DNA of 34,012 nt from Sperchopsis tessellata. Taxonomy: Eukaryota > Arthropoda > Insecta > Coleoptera > Hydrophilidae. The notes beneath the pieces are model-generated. The model was given only the letters and a program-made list of their open reading frames with translations, was not told the origin of the DNA and made no database searches. The DNA lies in the NCBI GenBank assembly GCA_033557685.1, contig JAWQRN010000212.1:1-34012 (forward strand), in the 5' to 3' direction. Position numbers and translations under genes: made by a program. Below, one piece after another: positions 20,545-31,689 of this stretch; position 1 is the first letter of the stretch; the number at the start of each line of letters is the position of its first letter.

Positions 20545-23500
20545 GTAATTATATTTATCTGCAGGCCTCACTAATATGTTCCTTCTTTTTCTAAGATATA
20601 AGAGCTGTTGCATATTGAAACGAGATAGCGCTGTTACGTACTTATCGATTCTAAATTTGGACTGGCAACAAAAATTTAAATATATTGTGGGGAGTTCGAT
20701 GTTTGTTTATGTTTTGTAAGACCTAGAAACGTTTCTAAAGTTTATTTTTTTGTAGGTACAAGATGGTGATGGTCTTCCAAATCATATGTGTGTCCAATGT
20801 GTCTTGCAATGCAGTAGGGCCTACACTTTTAAACAACAATGCGAAAAGTCTGATAACATTTTACGACATTACATGAGCCCAGAATTTCAGGTAAACATAA
20901 AAAGTAGATAGGTATGATTATAGTGAGATATGTGATATGCATTATTTTTATGTATGTAGCTAAATAGTTAAGACACTATTAATTTATAGAAACAATAAAC
21001 CAGTCGATTTCCATTTCTTTCCAAAAACCATTTTAACTACTGGTCTCCAGAAACCAGATGTTGGGTAATTATAATATCTTTATGTAGGTAATGAATCATA
21101 AAATGTGTATACACACTTACACAGTTATTTAAACGGAAAGTCCCACGGCGATTTATAGGTGATAAGTTTAGTCGCACAGTCTAACATTCAAACCCATTAT
21201 TACTTTCAGTATTTCTAATAGAATTTAGTATCTTATTTTACTGAAAGACATACAAGATATAGTTAGTTTAAAAATATTAATAAGTTTCTTGTAATATAAA
21301 AATATTTTCACATGTTAAAAACTATTTAATTTTTATATATTTTACAAGTATTTGATCGATAGTTTATAAAATAAATAGTGAGATAATGGAATTAGCCAGA
21401 AAATGTGTAAAAAAATACATAAAAGTTGGTTTTATTGCTTTGGTTACAGTTGTATCCCTTATGTTAAAACAATGTCGTGTATAATTTTGTTTTATATAAT
21501 TAGTAAAATTTTTAAAACTTACCTTTTGACAAAATTAATTGGTAAAAACATATTAAACTCTCTTGAATAGTGTCAATTAAATATTATTTTTATCATAGAT
21601 AGGCACATGGGTTAGGTTACCACTCTGGATTTGAATTTTCACAAATACAATTATTTTAAAAAGTTCTTCCCTAAAAGCATGATGTAACAAACATTTTTCT
21701 ATATATTTCCAAGAACTTATAATCTCATCGCATTCTCACAGACCACGCCCACTTATGGAAAAAACTGCAAAGGGCATCCTATTGGGGCATAAAGAATTTC
21801 TTTGTGGGATGGCCGATACAATTAACTTTCGTCACTGAGTAAATTTTATGTGAAATATTTTACATTTATTTGTGATTTTGTAAAAAAATATACTAAAGCA
21901 ACAGCTTTTATGTAGAAAAAAAGTATCTTGAGGTCAAGATCAAAATGAAGGTGGTAACCCTGGCTATGCCCGCAGCATAAGTGTTTAATGAAGGGTTAAT
22001 AGACGTTTACAGTATTAAAACATGTTGATAAATGACTGTGTTAGCTGCATAATCAACAAACATTACAGGAAATCGTTAACTCCTAAAACTATCTATTTGT
22101 GAGCGGAACAATCACTGCCCTAAAAATTTAAATTATTTGATACGAAGGAAGAATAATAATTATGTAGCTGCACTGGTATCATGTTAATATTACGGCTTTC
22201 TATGTAGAGATTGATTTCAATATATTATGATTCAATGTGATAAAATATTTATTTTATTATTTAACTAATTGGTTTTTAATGTAGGAACAACTTTCTGAAG
22301 CACTTCAAGAGCAAGAACAGAAAGATCAAGAGCTTATAGTTCAAGAAGAATTGCAATTTGCTGAAAACATTACATCTGTTGTAATGGGGCATGAATTGCC
22401 ACAAGATTTTGTAAACGTGACCTATGCAGAAGAAGAAGATATATTAGAGGTATGAAATTGTATTGTTTGAATAGTTTTAAGAGGTATTAGTGAAAGTAAT
22501 AAATTCTTTCATATTTTCTACATAACTTCCTATCTACACTTACACACTTACTCCATCTTTATTCCAATTCCTATCCACAGTAAAATATTGTTCAACAGCA
22601 TTTTTGACTGCTTCATTACAAGTAAATGATTTCCCCTGAGATGCCTATTTCAGGTTTTTGCAGTGTGATGAAGCAAGGTCACACCTTAACTCTATGGATC
22701 CACTTTTATTGATTACCTACTGAAAATTATTTGCCTTATGAAGTCTACAATTGACATTCAGTAATAAATCCTTTTGCCAACAAAAAAGTAAACGTTATTT
22801 CTTCAAAGCAGTTTTAAATTGTATTTTCACAGGCTTCCCCATTTATAGAAGTATATGCAATAAACAAAACTCTTTCAGCATCTCAGAAAACTGTTTTTTT
22901 CATTGATTAGAGGTGAGGTTTTCCAATGTCAAATTGTCGTGCATAATTTTACACCATATCAGTAGCTACCTGGATTTTGGACATCGCGAATTACTTCTCT
23001 ACTCCATCGAAAGCGTATATACCAATATTTATTACACTTCACAATTAAGATCTTCTGCATACTTTCATTACTTATTGGTTTTTGGTCTATTACTTTATTA
23101 CTCTGCAATTTTCAAGTTTAATTTGACTCATTTTATCAACAAAAACATCCATTAAAACCTCTATATACTACAAAATTAAGATACAACTTGGCATATATGT
23201 TTCTGATTATTTTTTAATGTGCTCTAGTCTTTTGTTCCATAGGTAGTAGATAACATAAAAATTCACCGATATACATCATTTCTTCCTTACCTTACAATAG
23301 GGTATTTCTTTGGAAGAAGGAAGACGAGCAGATATGATATGCAGAGGGTAGGAGCGTACATGTTTTACTCATGTTGCCCAGTGTAGTCTGTCGCAGAACA
23401 CGATACAACCTGAAAGGTTCTTTGTTCCGTTAGTTGATGCCAAATCACCACACGAAAATGGCTATAAGAATTTGTATACTTTTGCTACTAGTTTTAAGGT

Positions 23501-26500
23501 ACATATATCATCTCCTTTTCATGTAATCTTCTTCGGTATTATACTGTCAGGAATTCCTAAAAATTCAAATATGAATATACATTTTTTAGCATGTATATAT
23601 ACAAAAAAAATTACCAAAAACTACCCCATTCATAAGTAAATTATTAGCAGATTACATTTTTGCAAATTTAGTCCTAAGCTGTTGAACATTATTGCCAGTA
23701 CATATTAATCGAATAAACAGAGCATATCTATCTGAGTACAGTCAGAATTTTTGTCACAAAAACGAAACACTGTATAATAGTGGGCCTTCTTTATGATATG
23801 TTTCTAAGCTAAGCACATACTAGTAATAAATTAACCTACAATAGCATTGGGTTGTCAACAATTGCTGCTAGTTGTTTCATTATGTCTATTTCTGCACACT
23901 AAACTCCTTTGCACCAAAACTCACACAACACAAGGTATATATATGTAGAATCTTAAAAAGTCTTCACTAATAACACATACTGCTTAAGCAAGGTTCTGCT
24001 TGCTCATTACATGATTAGGTGATCTTGTTATCATCACACACCTTTTGTCTACGTTATGATGTTCTTCAGTATGCAATTGGTATTGTTTCAATAAAAAAAA
24101 ATAGTAATGTAGAATTATTTCAAATCAGATATTAAATAATCTAAAACATGTAAGTTCAGATGGTCATTGTAACGGATGGTTCTGGGCTCTCACCTAACGC
24201 AAAAATTCTATTATCCTTAACTTAACCTAATAAATACACTGCAAACCATGCAATTTTTTTCATAACATTGATCAGTTATTAAATTATTTTCTTTTAGGAA
24301 AAGTCTGAATTATATAATATGGATGCAACACATGAGATAACAACAGAATCAGAAACTTTGATTGAAGAAAGTCCTGAACCTAGTACAGAAAAGAAAAATA
24401 AATACCCTTGCAGTAAATGTGCTGAATCTTTCCAACTTAAAGTAGATTTAAAAGTAAGTATATTCGTGGTTCACTTTTATATATTTTGCTAAACTGCCAT
24501 TTATTTATTGTGTAACGTTGAAAAATTATTACTTTTAATTTAAATTTCAGGTTCACATGATGATTCATCCAAAAGATTTGGATCATGTCTGCCAGATCTG
24601 CAACAAAGGGTTTGCAGAGGCTCGGATTTTAAAGAGGCACTTAAAGATTCATTTGGACAAGAAACCTCACCAGTGTGATCAATGTGATATGTCGTTTGCT
24701 GAAAGTTCGAATTTGAGTAAACACAAAAAGAAACACACTGGGGAATTGAGAAATATAAAGGGAAAACCACATTTATGTTCTGTTTGTGGACGAGCTTTTA
24801 AATGGGCTTCTAGTTTATCAAAACATATGAAATACCATACTGGTCATAAATTACTTTCTTGTGAATATTGCAACAAGCAGTATGTTGAGGTAAGTGGTAA
24901 TAAAGTTAATAATAATGTAAAACAAATTAATCAACATTGAATAGTAGTAGCCAAAGTGATCACATATGATTACTAATAAATTTCCTAAAGTTGAGCCAAT
25001 TGTTGTTTCAAGAAAAACATCCTTTCAAGTTAATCATATGACTGAGGTCACATTTACACAAGAATAGAGCACTCACTTATACCTCGTTTTTTCCATGAAC
25101 ATTATTTTTTAAGATGTTCAGAGCTTTGTAGGTTACTGGTCTAATTGATAAACTAATTTCTTTGCAATTGTCTCCGTGTTTAAATAATCAAGATTTCATT
25201 GTGATGTTGTGTCAAATGAGACCTAGGCCTTTATCTTTCAGTACTAATATTCTTAGTTATTTATGCCCTCTAAAACTGAATGATAATTCTTCGTCAGAAA
25301 AAATACACTTTTTTTGTGCAAAAAGGGGCAATGATTAAAATAACAGTGGTCTGAACTATTACAGGCGTCAAATCCTGATAAGGAGTTTCCCTCAATCCAA
25401 ACGACCTATCCTGAGTCGTGCATGTTATGTACTCTTATAAACAAACTATTTAATTTTGGGGAAGGGTAGGAATATGGGTGTGAATTTTGGTTGACCAAAT
25501 TTTCCAATTTGGAATGTACCTATGGAACTAGGTTAAAATTGGCTATCAAATTCTGATTAATTCTAGTGTTCCTTCATTTGATTGTACAAGATACCTTTTT
25601 GATAAACCAATATTTAGTACAGTGTTAAATTAAAATGCTGATGAATTACAGTTTTAGTAATAGTAATAGAAAGAAAGGATTTTAATTTTTTTTGGCCTTT
25701 GAGTACTTGGGCAAGTGAATAAGTATTTAGACCTTGGAAGCAAGTTTATAAGATGAATTAGGTTGCAAATTTATAAACGGATAAATGTCTGTTGGAAAGT
25801 AACTGGAGCTGTGTGGATGATTATACAAAGAATGAAGGATTTAAGAAAGAGGCTAAAGTAGCGATCTATACACTTATATATTGTAGTGAGACTTTGTGCA
25901 ACAGGATTCACAGGATGCAACAATAGAAGATTTGATATAGAAGTTCATAAATGTAGTGTGACGGATTGCATGAAAAAGGATCTGTTTTGCTAGTTTAGGC
26001 ATGTAGAAAGAATAAGTGATCAAAGAGTTACAAATCAGATATATGCAGGTGTGGTAGAGGTGCAAGAAGGCCTAAGAAAAAATTGATAGTATTGGTGAGA
26101 TTTTAAAAGGGGAGAAATAGAAGAATGCATGGGAAGAAGCTAAACATGTTTAGCAGGATAGGGTGGAATGGAGACAGTTAATTGTTAAGTAATTATAATT
26201 ATAAAATCTAGTACATAACCTCAATCTCTATGGTCTTTCACACAAACCAATGTATAATTTAGTAAGTTTTTTCACTGCACATTCACTCACAAAAGTAATT
26301 TGTAACCACTAACTTTAGAATAGAATCTCTATTATGAACATAAAGAGAAGCCCACTAAGTAATCCAGGAAGTGTTCGGGAAAGTGATGATTGTATATGAC
26401 AGTGTGGTTATATGTCTGACAGAGGGTGTAGATAAAAACTACCTCTTGGTAAATAATATATCTAAATATGAAAGAAAGTGTCATTAGAAATTTAATTTAA

Positions 26501-29500
26501 AGTAAGGCCTACTTTTTAGTGATCTAAACTTGTCATCTCTCATGGTAGCATCTTCTCCAATTTAATTGTTGAACTTGTTATGTACCACACATACACTCAC
26601 CCCTTCCTCAGTCCAATTATTGCTTGAAATATCTCACATTCTTTATATCTTGATTATTGATAATATTGGTTTCGTTTGTTTATATGGTTAGTATCTTTTA
26701 CAAATATTTGGACTTGCACCCTGTGTATTTTGTTGTCTGTACAAATATTGGTCTATAAACATTAAGGACTCCGATATCCTGATAATCTTAGTTTTAATTT
26801 AAGTTTTTGATAGCAATTTCTTTTCATCCAGGATTAGTAATGTATTACTGGACCATTTCCCATACTAGGATTTGGAAATTTATCTCCTAGACCTCTTAAA
26901 CAATAAGTATTTTTCACATAATATTCCCTCTTTTTAAAATGGTTGCTCATTACTTGTGTTCTTGACTTATTCTTAATAAATTTTACCAAAGGTTTTGTAG
27001 TGATTTTGGAATTCTATCGGCACAGCTATTGCTATTGTGCTATGCTGGGTAGGGTGGGTGTATATTTCTTGAACCCATGAGCTACTTAGGGTTTATGCAG
27101 CTCACATACATAAATTTCTCTGTTAAAATACAAAATGGGGCTCTAGCAAACTTTTTCTTGTGACCTCTACAGGATATTCAATAATTTGGCAAAAGTGCCG
27201 GGTCCTATTTCTGATGTAAAGTAGATACTCTTTTCTAAAAAATCAATATCTAACCTTTAAAAAAATGATTAGTGTCTGCATGTACAATTACTTAGATCAA
27301 CGTCAGGATCACTCACTTCTATTCTCTATAAGTACATATATTTACTTATTTTATAAAATGTTCAGAAAAAAAACTTAATCAGTAGTAAAAAAAGAAAATA
27401 GTAAGTTTCTGCACAATATAAGTGGCTAGTGACCCACTGGACAGTTTCCCCAGGGGCCCACTCAATTCTAGTTATGCCACTGCTAAAAGGCTTTCTTATT
27501 ATGTTCACTATTATTATAATTAAATCTTTATTCTTTCCTTGTTGAAATATCTGTAGGTCTCTTCATCTCTCATTCCTTTTACAAATTTCTTATTCTAGGG
27601 TACACAAAACAGCATTCTTTGTATCTTCGTATGTATGTGTATTTTATCAACCTGTTGAGATTTGCAGGAGTTTGGTAAAGTTTCATACTCTGTTTTCTAT
27701 TCAGTGAACGCTCAATTTTCCGGTCTACTCTGGTGAAAGCGGTGTCTGTTAAATACGATTGTCCATCAAATGCGAATGTCCGAAAATGGTGTCTGTATGA
27801 AATTAAAGGTACATTAAATTTCAAATCGCATATTTTAAGAGATACAGTAGGTGCCTGCATACTGTGATTACTGCGGATTGCAAAATCACTGAGGTGAACG
27901 AATTTTACGGTCATTTAATATTCTGGAAATAGTTTTTACGTATTGGTGTGAAACTATAACATTTTAAACATTTATTTATAATTAATAATGAAAACTCTCA
28001 ACATTTTTGTGTTTAAATCACTGAAGATTTTCGATGCACTAATTTTTAATTTTTGTTATACTTAAATACCACAATGTTAATTTTTAAATAATAATTTATA
28101 TAAAAGTATTGTTAAATGTTCCCTTTACAATGAGATATGTAACAGATAAATATCTTTTAAAGACTGAATTAATATTATTTTTGTTTAAAAACAGCATAAT
28201 GGACTGTTGGCATATGCCTGCTATAGTATCTAATGCAAGTATAATAAATTATCCCTCTTCAAGTTGAACACAAATTCCGCATGTCAAATAACTTTGGGCT
28301 ATTTATAGAGAACATATTTTTTTCGTTTTGCACATACACAGAAATGTTTATTTTACTTTTTAATTTTAATGTGATTTTGATTCAGCTAAAATTAATTACA
28401 CAAATAAGTAATTATATATAGAGTTTTGTCAGTGAAATTACTATCGTGTATTTATTAAAATTTGTTGGGAACTAGAATATTTGTCCAATTTAGGGTCCAT
28501 AAGTAAATTTGGTTGGTTGTAGAAGGAATCTTGGTAATTCTTAATGTTTGATCTTGTGCTCAGTTGTGTATTCTAATGGTTGTCATTTGCAGGCCAGAAG
28601 TCTCCGTATCCATATCAGATCGCACACCGGAGAGCGACCCCATGTATGTAAAATTTGTGAGAAGAGTTTTACGCAATTATGCAATCTTGCGAAGCACATG
28701 AGGGTTCATACTGGAGAAAAACCATACATTTGCCCGATTTGTGGAAAAGGATTTACTCAGTCAGGTTATGTTGGAATCCATCTACGGACACATACTGGAG
28801 AACGACCATATGTCTGCCCGACTTGTGGAAAGGTGAGTTTTATTAAAAGCGGAACATTAAGATATACAATAGTGAGTGAGAGATGCTTAAGTATGAGAGA
28901 ATGGCAATCAAGCAGTCAAAAATAGAAATCAAGAAGGGCTAGGGATGTGTGAGCTAGGGCGAGAGTGTGTATTTGAATAAGGTTTGGTAGTGCCAAAGGA
29001 GTAGATGGGTGCAGTTGAGCATTGCAACCTTGTATCTAAAAGGCAAGTAATACTTTATTTATAGTTGGAGAAGGAAGCTAGCATTATGTTGGTTGTAGTG
29101 CATAAGCTCAATGAGAACAGAATTTGCGGACATTGTAGATGCGACATGTACTTGGAAAATATCAATTCCAGATTAAAGAGTGACAATATAAACTGTGAAT
29201 GTGTTGTGGCGAATTCTCGTGAGGTTTATAGAAATAAAAATGCTCATTGTCTTTGCATAGTCGATAATCGATTTATAGCCACTACATTTTTCAGACACAA
29301 GGATATTCATAAGGTTACAATGGGGCACCATCTAGAGACATGAAATTCATTACTGACTAGGTGTTAATGGGAAGTGTAAACAGAAGGAGGGTGCATTTAA
29401 TAATTAGACATGGGTCAGAAATAAGGAGCAACCATTAATTACTGGTGGCAAGATTAAGACTCGATGGAAGAGAAGTAGAAGTTAAGCATAGTAAATAAAA

Positions 29501-31282
29501 AAAAAACAAAAGGAAAGATGCAATTTCATAATACCAATAAAGTGGAAATTAGGGGGAAGTACCAACTGAGAGTAGAACTGAAGGTTAGAAGATAATTTTG
29601 ACATATGAGAAGCAGGTAAGATGAAAAAAATACAGGCCTACCTCGAATTGCCACCAACCCCCACACGAGACGCTTGCTTTGCAGTTACGACTCCTTAACC
29701 AGTGACTACTATGGTAACCCTATTTCACATATGGCAATTGCAGTAGAATGCATTCATAGATATGCGAAAAAATGCATTGCTAGGAGATTTAAGTTATGAT
29801 AATGGTCTGGAACCTAACATGTCGTAACTGGAGTAACGAAAGAAAAATAGATAAGAGATATGGTGAAGAGAACAAAGCATCAGTCATTCTATTACTGGAA
29901 GAAGTATGGAAAACCAGCAGTTATTCTACTTGTGTGAGTGCTGAAGAACTTATGTAAATAGAAACGATGTACTGTGAGACAGTTACTCGATAAGGTGAGA
30001 AATATAGTTACTGGTGGGCACATTATAGACAGCTGTAGAGAATAATTTACCAAAGTTTTGGAGGACGATGATGATATTAAATATAAGGAAGATGGGAGAT
30101 GAACTAATTCACTGAGGGAGATGGATGAATGAAGAAAAAATAACATGATAAAAAATGAAATTTTGCTAAAAAATATTAAGCTGTATGATAGAATTCTGTA
30201 AAATATACTGAGAGGATATTTGGAACTCTAGCTTGACGAGGAGCGTAATGTTACTCAGAATCACGTGTATTTATTGAGACAAGTTTCAGAATAGTTATTT
30301 ATTTATATTTATGCTTCAATAAACGTAGAAAAGGTTTTTGAGTGAGTATGAAGTGTGGGAACTCTGAGAAGAAAACTTTTAATGGCAGCTACTATGTGAT
30401 CACAAGACATTCTCGATGGGATAGAGCTGATATAGGAGATGTTGAAGAAGTGTAAGCGAGACATAAGGCAATTGCATATATGTTGTAGGCATTTGAGATA
30501 TTTCGGAGGATGTGTTTGCCGATAATATTTGGTTGTTTGTTGGTTCAGAAGAGGAGTTCTAAAGAATCATTTAAGCAATGACCAGAGCCCATTATATGTA
30601 GAAATAAATAATTAACATAAACAAGACAAAAGAGAGAATGTAAGTGGAGCACATCAATAAATGCGTTTAGAGCAGATCCAAAAGTTTAGGTATTTAGGCT
30701 CAATATGGAGGAAGAGTTGCATCTGATCTAAACGGAAGACTTGGAAGTACCTTAGCAGAAACTTTTTGAACAGACTAGAGGTGTTAGAAAAAACAAAAGA
30801 TATCTGTATAACGCTATATATGTTCACACATTGATTTACGGTAGTGAAGAATCGAGGGTGCATGAAAGATAAAAGAGTAGAGTGCAAGTGGCAGAAATTA
30901 AGTTTCTGAGATGAATAGTGAGTATTACACAAAGACACAGAGAGAGAGAGATAGAGAAAATAAATGCATTAATTGTTTTGGGTTATCCAATTTTTGATAG
31001 CTATCTAATTATTTTTTTACATGTTTAGGCATTTGCTGGATCAAATACTTTGGCAATACATCAACGTATCCATACTGGAGAAAAACCGTATTGCTGTAAC
31101 CAGTGTGGTAAATCCTTTAGTCGGCACGAGACACTAATCATCCACATCAGGTCTCACACAGGTCATAAACCTCACGTATGCGAGATATGCAAGAAAGGCT
31201 TCACTTCATCTGGACATCTCTCAGGTCACATGAGAACCCATACGGGTGAAAAGCCACATGCATGTATCATTTGCGGTAAAAG
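20407..31282 (+). CDS. Gene C: ZAD-C2H2 zinc finger protein, 10 complete fingers, 3' end probably beyond the seen exons
   Basis: Seven exons: 20407-20544, 20756-20890, 22285-22449, 24298-24453, 24551-24889, 28593-28832, 31029-31282. The first six introns are all phase 0 with consensus sites. The frame encodes at least 475 residues: ZAD (~16-72), an acidic/Gln-rich linker, then 10 complete C2H2 fingers and the first half of an eleventh. From the sixth finger on, HTGE(K/R)P linkers make a continuous array, as in strong DNA-binding proteins. The ATG is preceded in frame by TGA, fixing the start. At 31282, AAAAG/GTAAGT is a good phase-2 donor inside a finger; reading through instead gives CGKR-stop at 31286. 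Because that would end in half a finger, a further exon outside the window is more likely. It is a probable nuclear dimeric regulator and a paralogue of gene B. Confidence 0.87.
20756..20890 (+). CDS. Gene C exon 2: second half of ZAD
   Basis: 45 codons (residues 47-91), opening VQDGDGLPNHMCVQC with the second ZAD ligand pair (C58, C61), then a helix-like stretch with FKQQCEKSDNILRHYM. Acceptor TTTTTGTAG, donor CAG/GTAAAC. Confidence 0.88.
20891..22284 (+). other. Gene C intron 2
   Basis: 1.4 kb AT-rich phase-0 intron; nothing recognised inside. Intron 1 (20545-20755) is short and likewise plain. Confidence 0.65.
22285..22449 (+). CDS. Gene C exon 3: acidic, Gln/Glu-rich linker
   Basis: 55 codons (residues 92-146): EQLSEALQEQEQKDQELIVQ then EELQFAENI and VTYAEEEDILE. 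Strongly acidic with heptad-like Leu spacing at the start, possibly a short coiled coil. Acceptor AATGTAG, donor GAG/GTATGA. A linker between ZAD and fingers is typical of the family. Confidence 0.82.
22450..24297 (+). other. Gene C intron 3
   Basis: 1.85 kb AT-rich phase-0 intron; the open frame at 22913-23155 has no family features. No mobile element was identified. Confidence 0.6.
24298..24453 (+). CDS. Gene C exon 4: linker and start of finger 1
   Basis: 52 codons (residues 147-198), acidic EKSELYNMDATHEITTESET and onward, ending in KYPCSKCAESFQLKVDLK, the first 15 or so residues of finger 1. The finger is completed in exon 5 with exact C-x12-H spacing across the phase-0 junction. Confidence 0.86.
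24551..24889 (+). CDS. Gene C exon 5: end of finger 1, fingers 2-4, start of finger 5
   Basis: 113 codons (residues 199-311). Completes finger 1 (VHMMIH), then HVCQIC...H-x3-H, HQCDQC...H-x3-H and, after a longer linker (TGELRNIKGKP), HLCSVC...H-x3-H. Finger 5 begins LSCEYCNKQYVE and is cut by donor GAG/GTAAGT six residues after its second cysteine. Confidence 0.9.
24890..28592 (+). other. Gene C intron 5 (3.7 kb)
   Basis: Phase-0 intron containing a LINE 3' fossil (25690-26190). Other parts are AT-rich; weak transposon-end-like strings at ~27440-27485 and ~27703 could not be confirmed. Confidence 0.65.
25690..26190 (+). pseudogene. LINE ORF2 3'-end fossil in gene C intron 5
   Basis: Broken plus-strand frames read AKVAIYTLIYCSETL, then FRHVERISDQRVTNQIYAG, RRPKKKLI-like and EEAKHV-QDRVEWRQ. 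This is the distal C-terminus of insect endonuclease-type LINEs (L-Y-G-S-E-T-W ... H-V-E-R-M ... G-R-P-R-K-T-W ... D-R-x-x-W-R). Stops and frameshifts make it dead. It is 5'-truncated, as is common for LINEs, and sits in the same orientation as the host gene. Confidence 0.75.
28593..28832 (+). CDS. Gene C exon 6: end of finger 5, fingers 6-7, start of finger 8
   Basis: 80 codons (residues 312-391). Completes finger 5 (ARSLRIHIRSH), then HVCKIC and YICPIC fingers joined by HTGEKP, and begins YVCPTCGK. Donor AAG/GTGAGT cuts finger 8 two residues after its second cysteine. Acceptor CATTTGCAG. The linkers are canonical and the spacing is perfect across both junctions. Confidence 0.9.
28833..31028 (+). 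other. Gene C intron 6 (2.2 kb)
   Basis: Phase-0 intron almost filled by a LINE fossil (29060-30960). It ends ATTTTTTTACATGTTTAG. Confidence 0.75.
29060..30960 (+). pseudogene. Nearly full ORF2 LINE fossil (endonuclease plus reverse transcriptase) in gene C intron 6
   Basis: Broken plus-strand frames preserve domain order. Endonuclease: LCIVDNRFIATTFFRHKDIHK (29251-29313), then GSEIRSNH and LLVARLRLDG (~29410-29470; the S-D-H motif here reads SNH). EN-RT linker: GGHIIDSCRE and FTKVLEDDDD (~30010-30070). Reverse transcriptase: FINVEKVFE (~30318), FADNIWLFVGSEEEF (~30518; the catalytic F-A-D-D box altered to FADN), LEQIQKFRYLGSI (~30670), LIYGSEESRVHER (~30833), VAEIKFLR (~30890). Many stops and frameshifts plus the altered catalytic boxes show it is long dead. 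The open frame at 29065-29343 is its endonuclease remnant, not a separate gene. Confidence 0.8.
31029..31282 (+). CDS. Gene C exon 7: end of finger 8, fingers 9-10, half of finger 11
   Basis: 84 codons plus 2 bases (residues 392-475). Completes finger 8 (AFAGSNTLAIHQRIH), then YCCNQC and HVCEIC fingers and HACIICGK, the first half of another. Donor AAAAG/GTAAGT at 31283 is phase 2, the only non-zero phase in the gene. Read-through would stop at 31284-31286 right after CGKR. Confidence 0.88.
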
Positions 31283-31689
31283 GTAAGTTTTCTTCAATTA
31301 AATTACAATTACTCTTTTCCAAACTGTAAATATTCATTGGCCAACACAATTTTTCAATTTCAAAGAGGCGGCTATAGATTGGTCTTATTTGATTTCAATA
31401 GTTAATTATCTTTCTTAATCATCCTTTGAAAGCAATACAATCTGCTAGATTATAAATGCATAATTTCTTCTATTCTGGTTATGAGATTGGGAAACAGTAT
31501 CTTTTCGTACATCTGCTGTGGCAAGAACTAGTAACCACTTTAGACTATTGATATTTCTGTAACACATTTAACGGGAATGTAAATAAAAGCATATCATTAA
31601 AAGATAGTTCACATGATTGTTTCCATTTGTAATGTTTCTTTGAAGCTGAAAATATTCTTCCACCTTCGCATATAAAGCTTGTTGCTGGA
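31283..31689 (+). other. Probable gene C intron 7 (start), nothing recognised
   Basis: AT-rich sequence following the donor. No finger-encoding exon was found between here and the window end. Confidence 0.5.

Noticed and set aside
24540..24770. Minus-strand open frame of 76 codons
   Set aside because: Antisense shadow of gene C finger exon 5.
27440..27486. String ending GTTATGCCACTGC, like the reverse of CAGTGGCGTAACTAG-type hAT ends
   Set aside because: Too short and without partner terminus or duplication to call an element.
27579..27914. Minus-strand open frame of 111 codons
   Set aside because: No recognisable family. The plus-strand CAGTGAACGCTC...TCCGGTC at ~27703 faintly resembles a pogo/Tigger terminus, but no opposite end was found.
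29065..29343. Open frame of 92 codons with clustered cysteines, tempting as a zinc-binding gene
   Set aside because: Its FFRHKDIHK end and the following GSEIRSNH segment show that it is the LINE endonuclease remnant.
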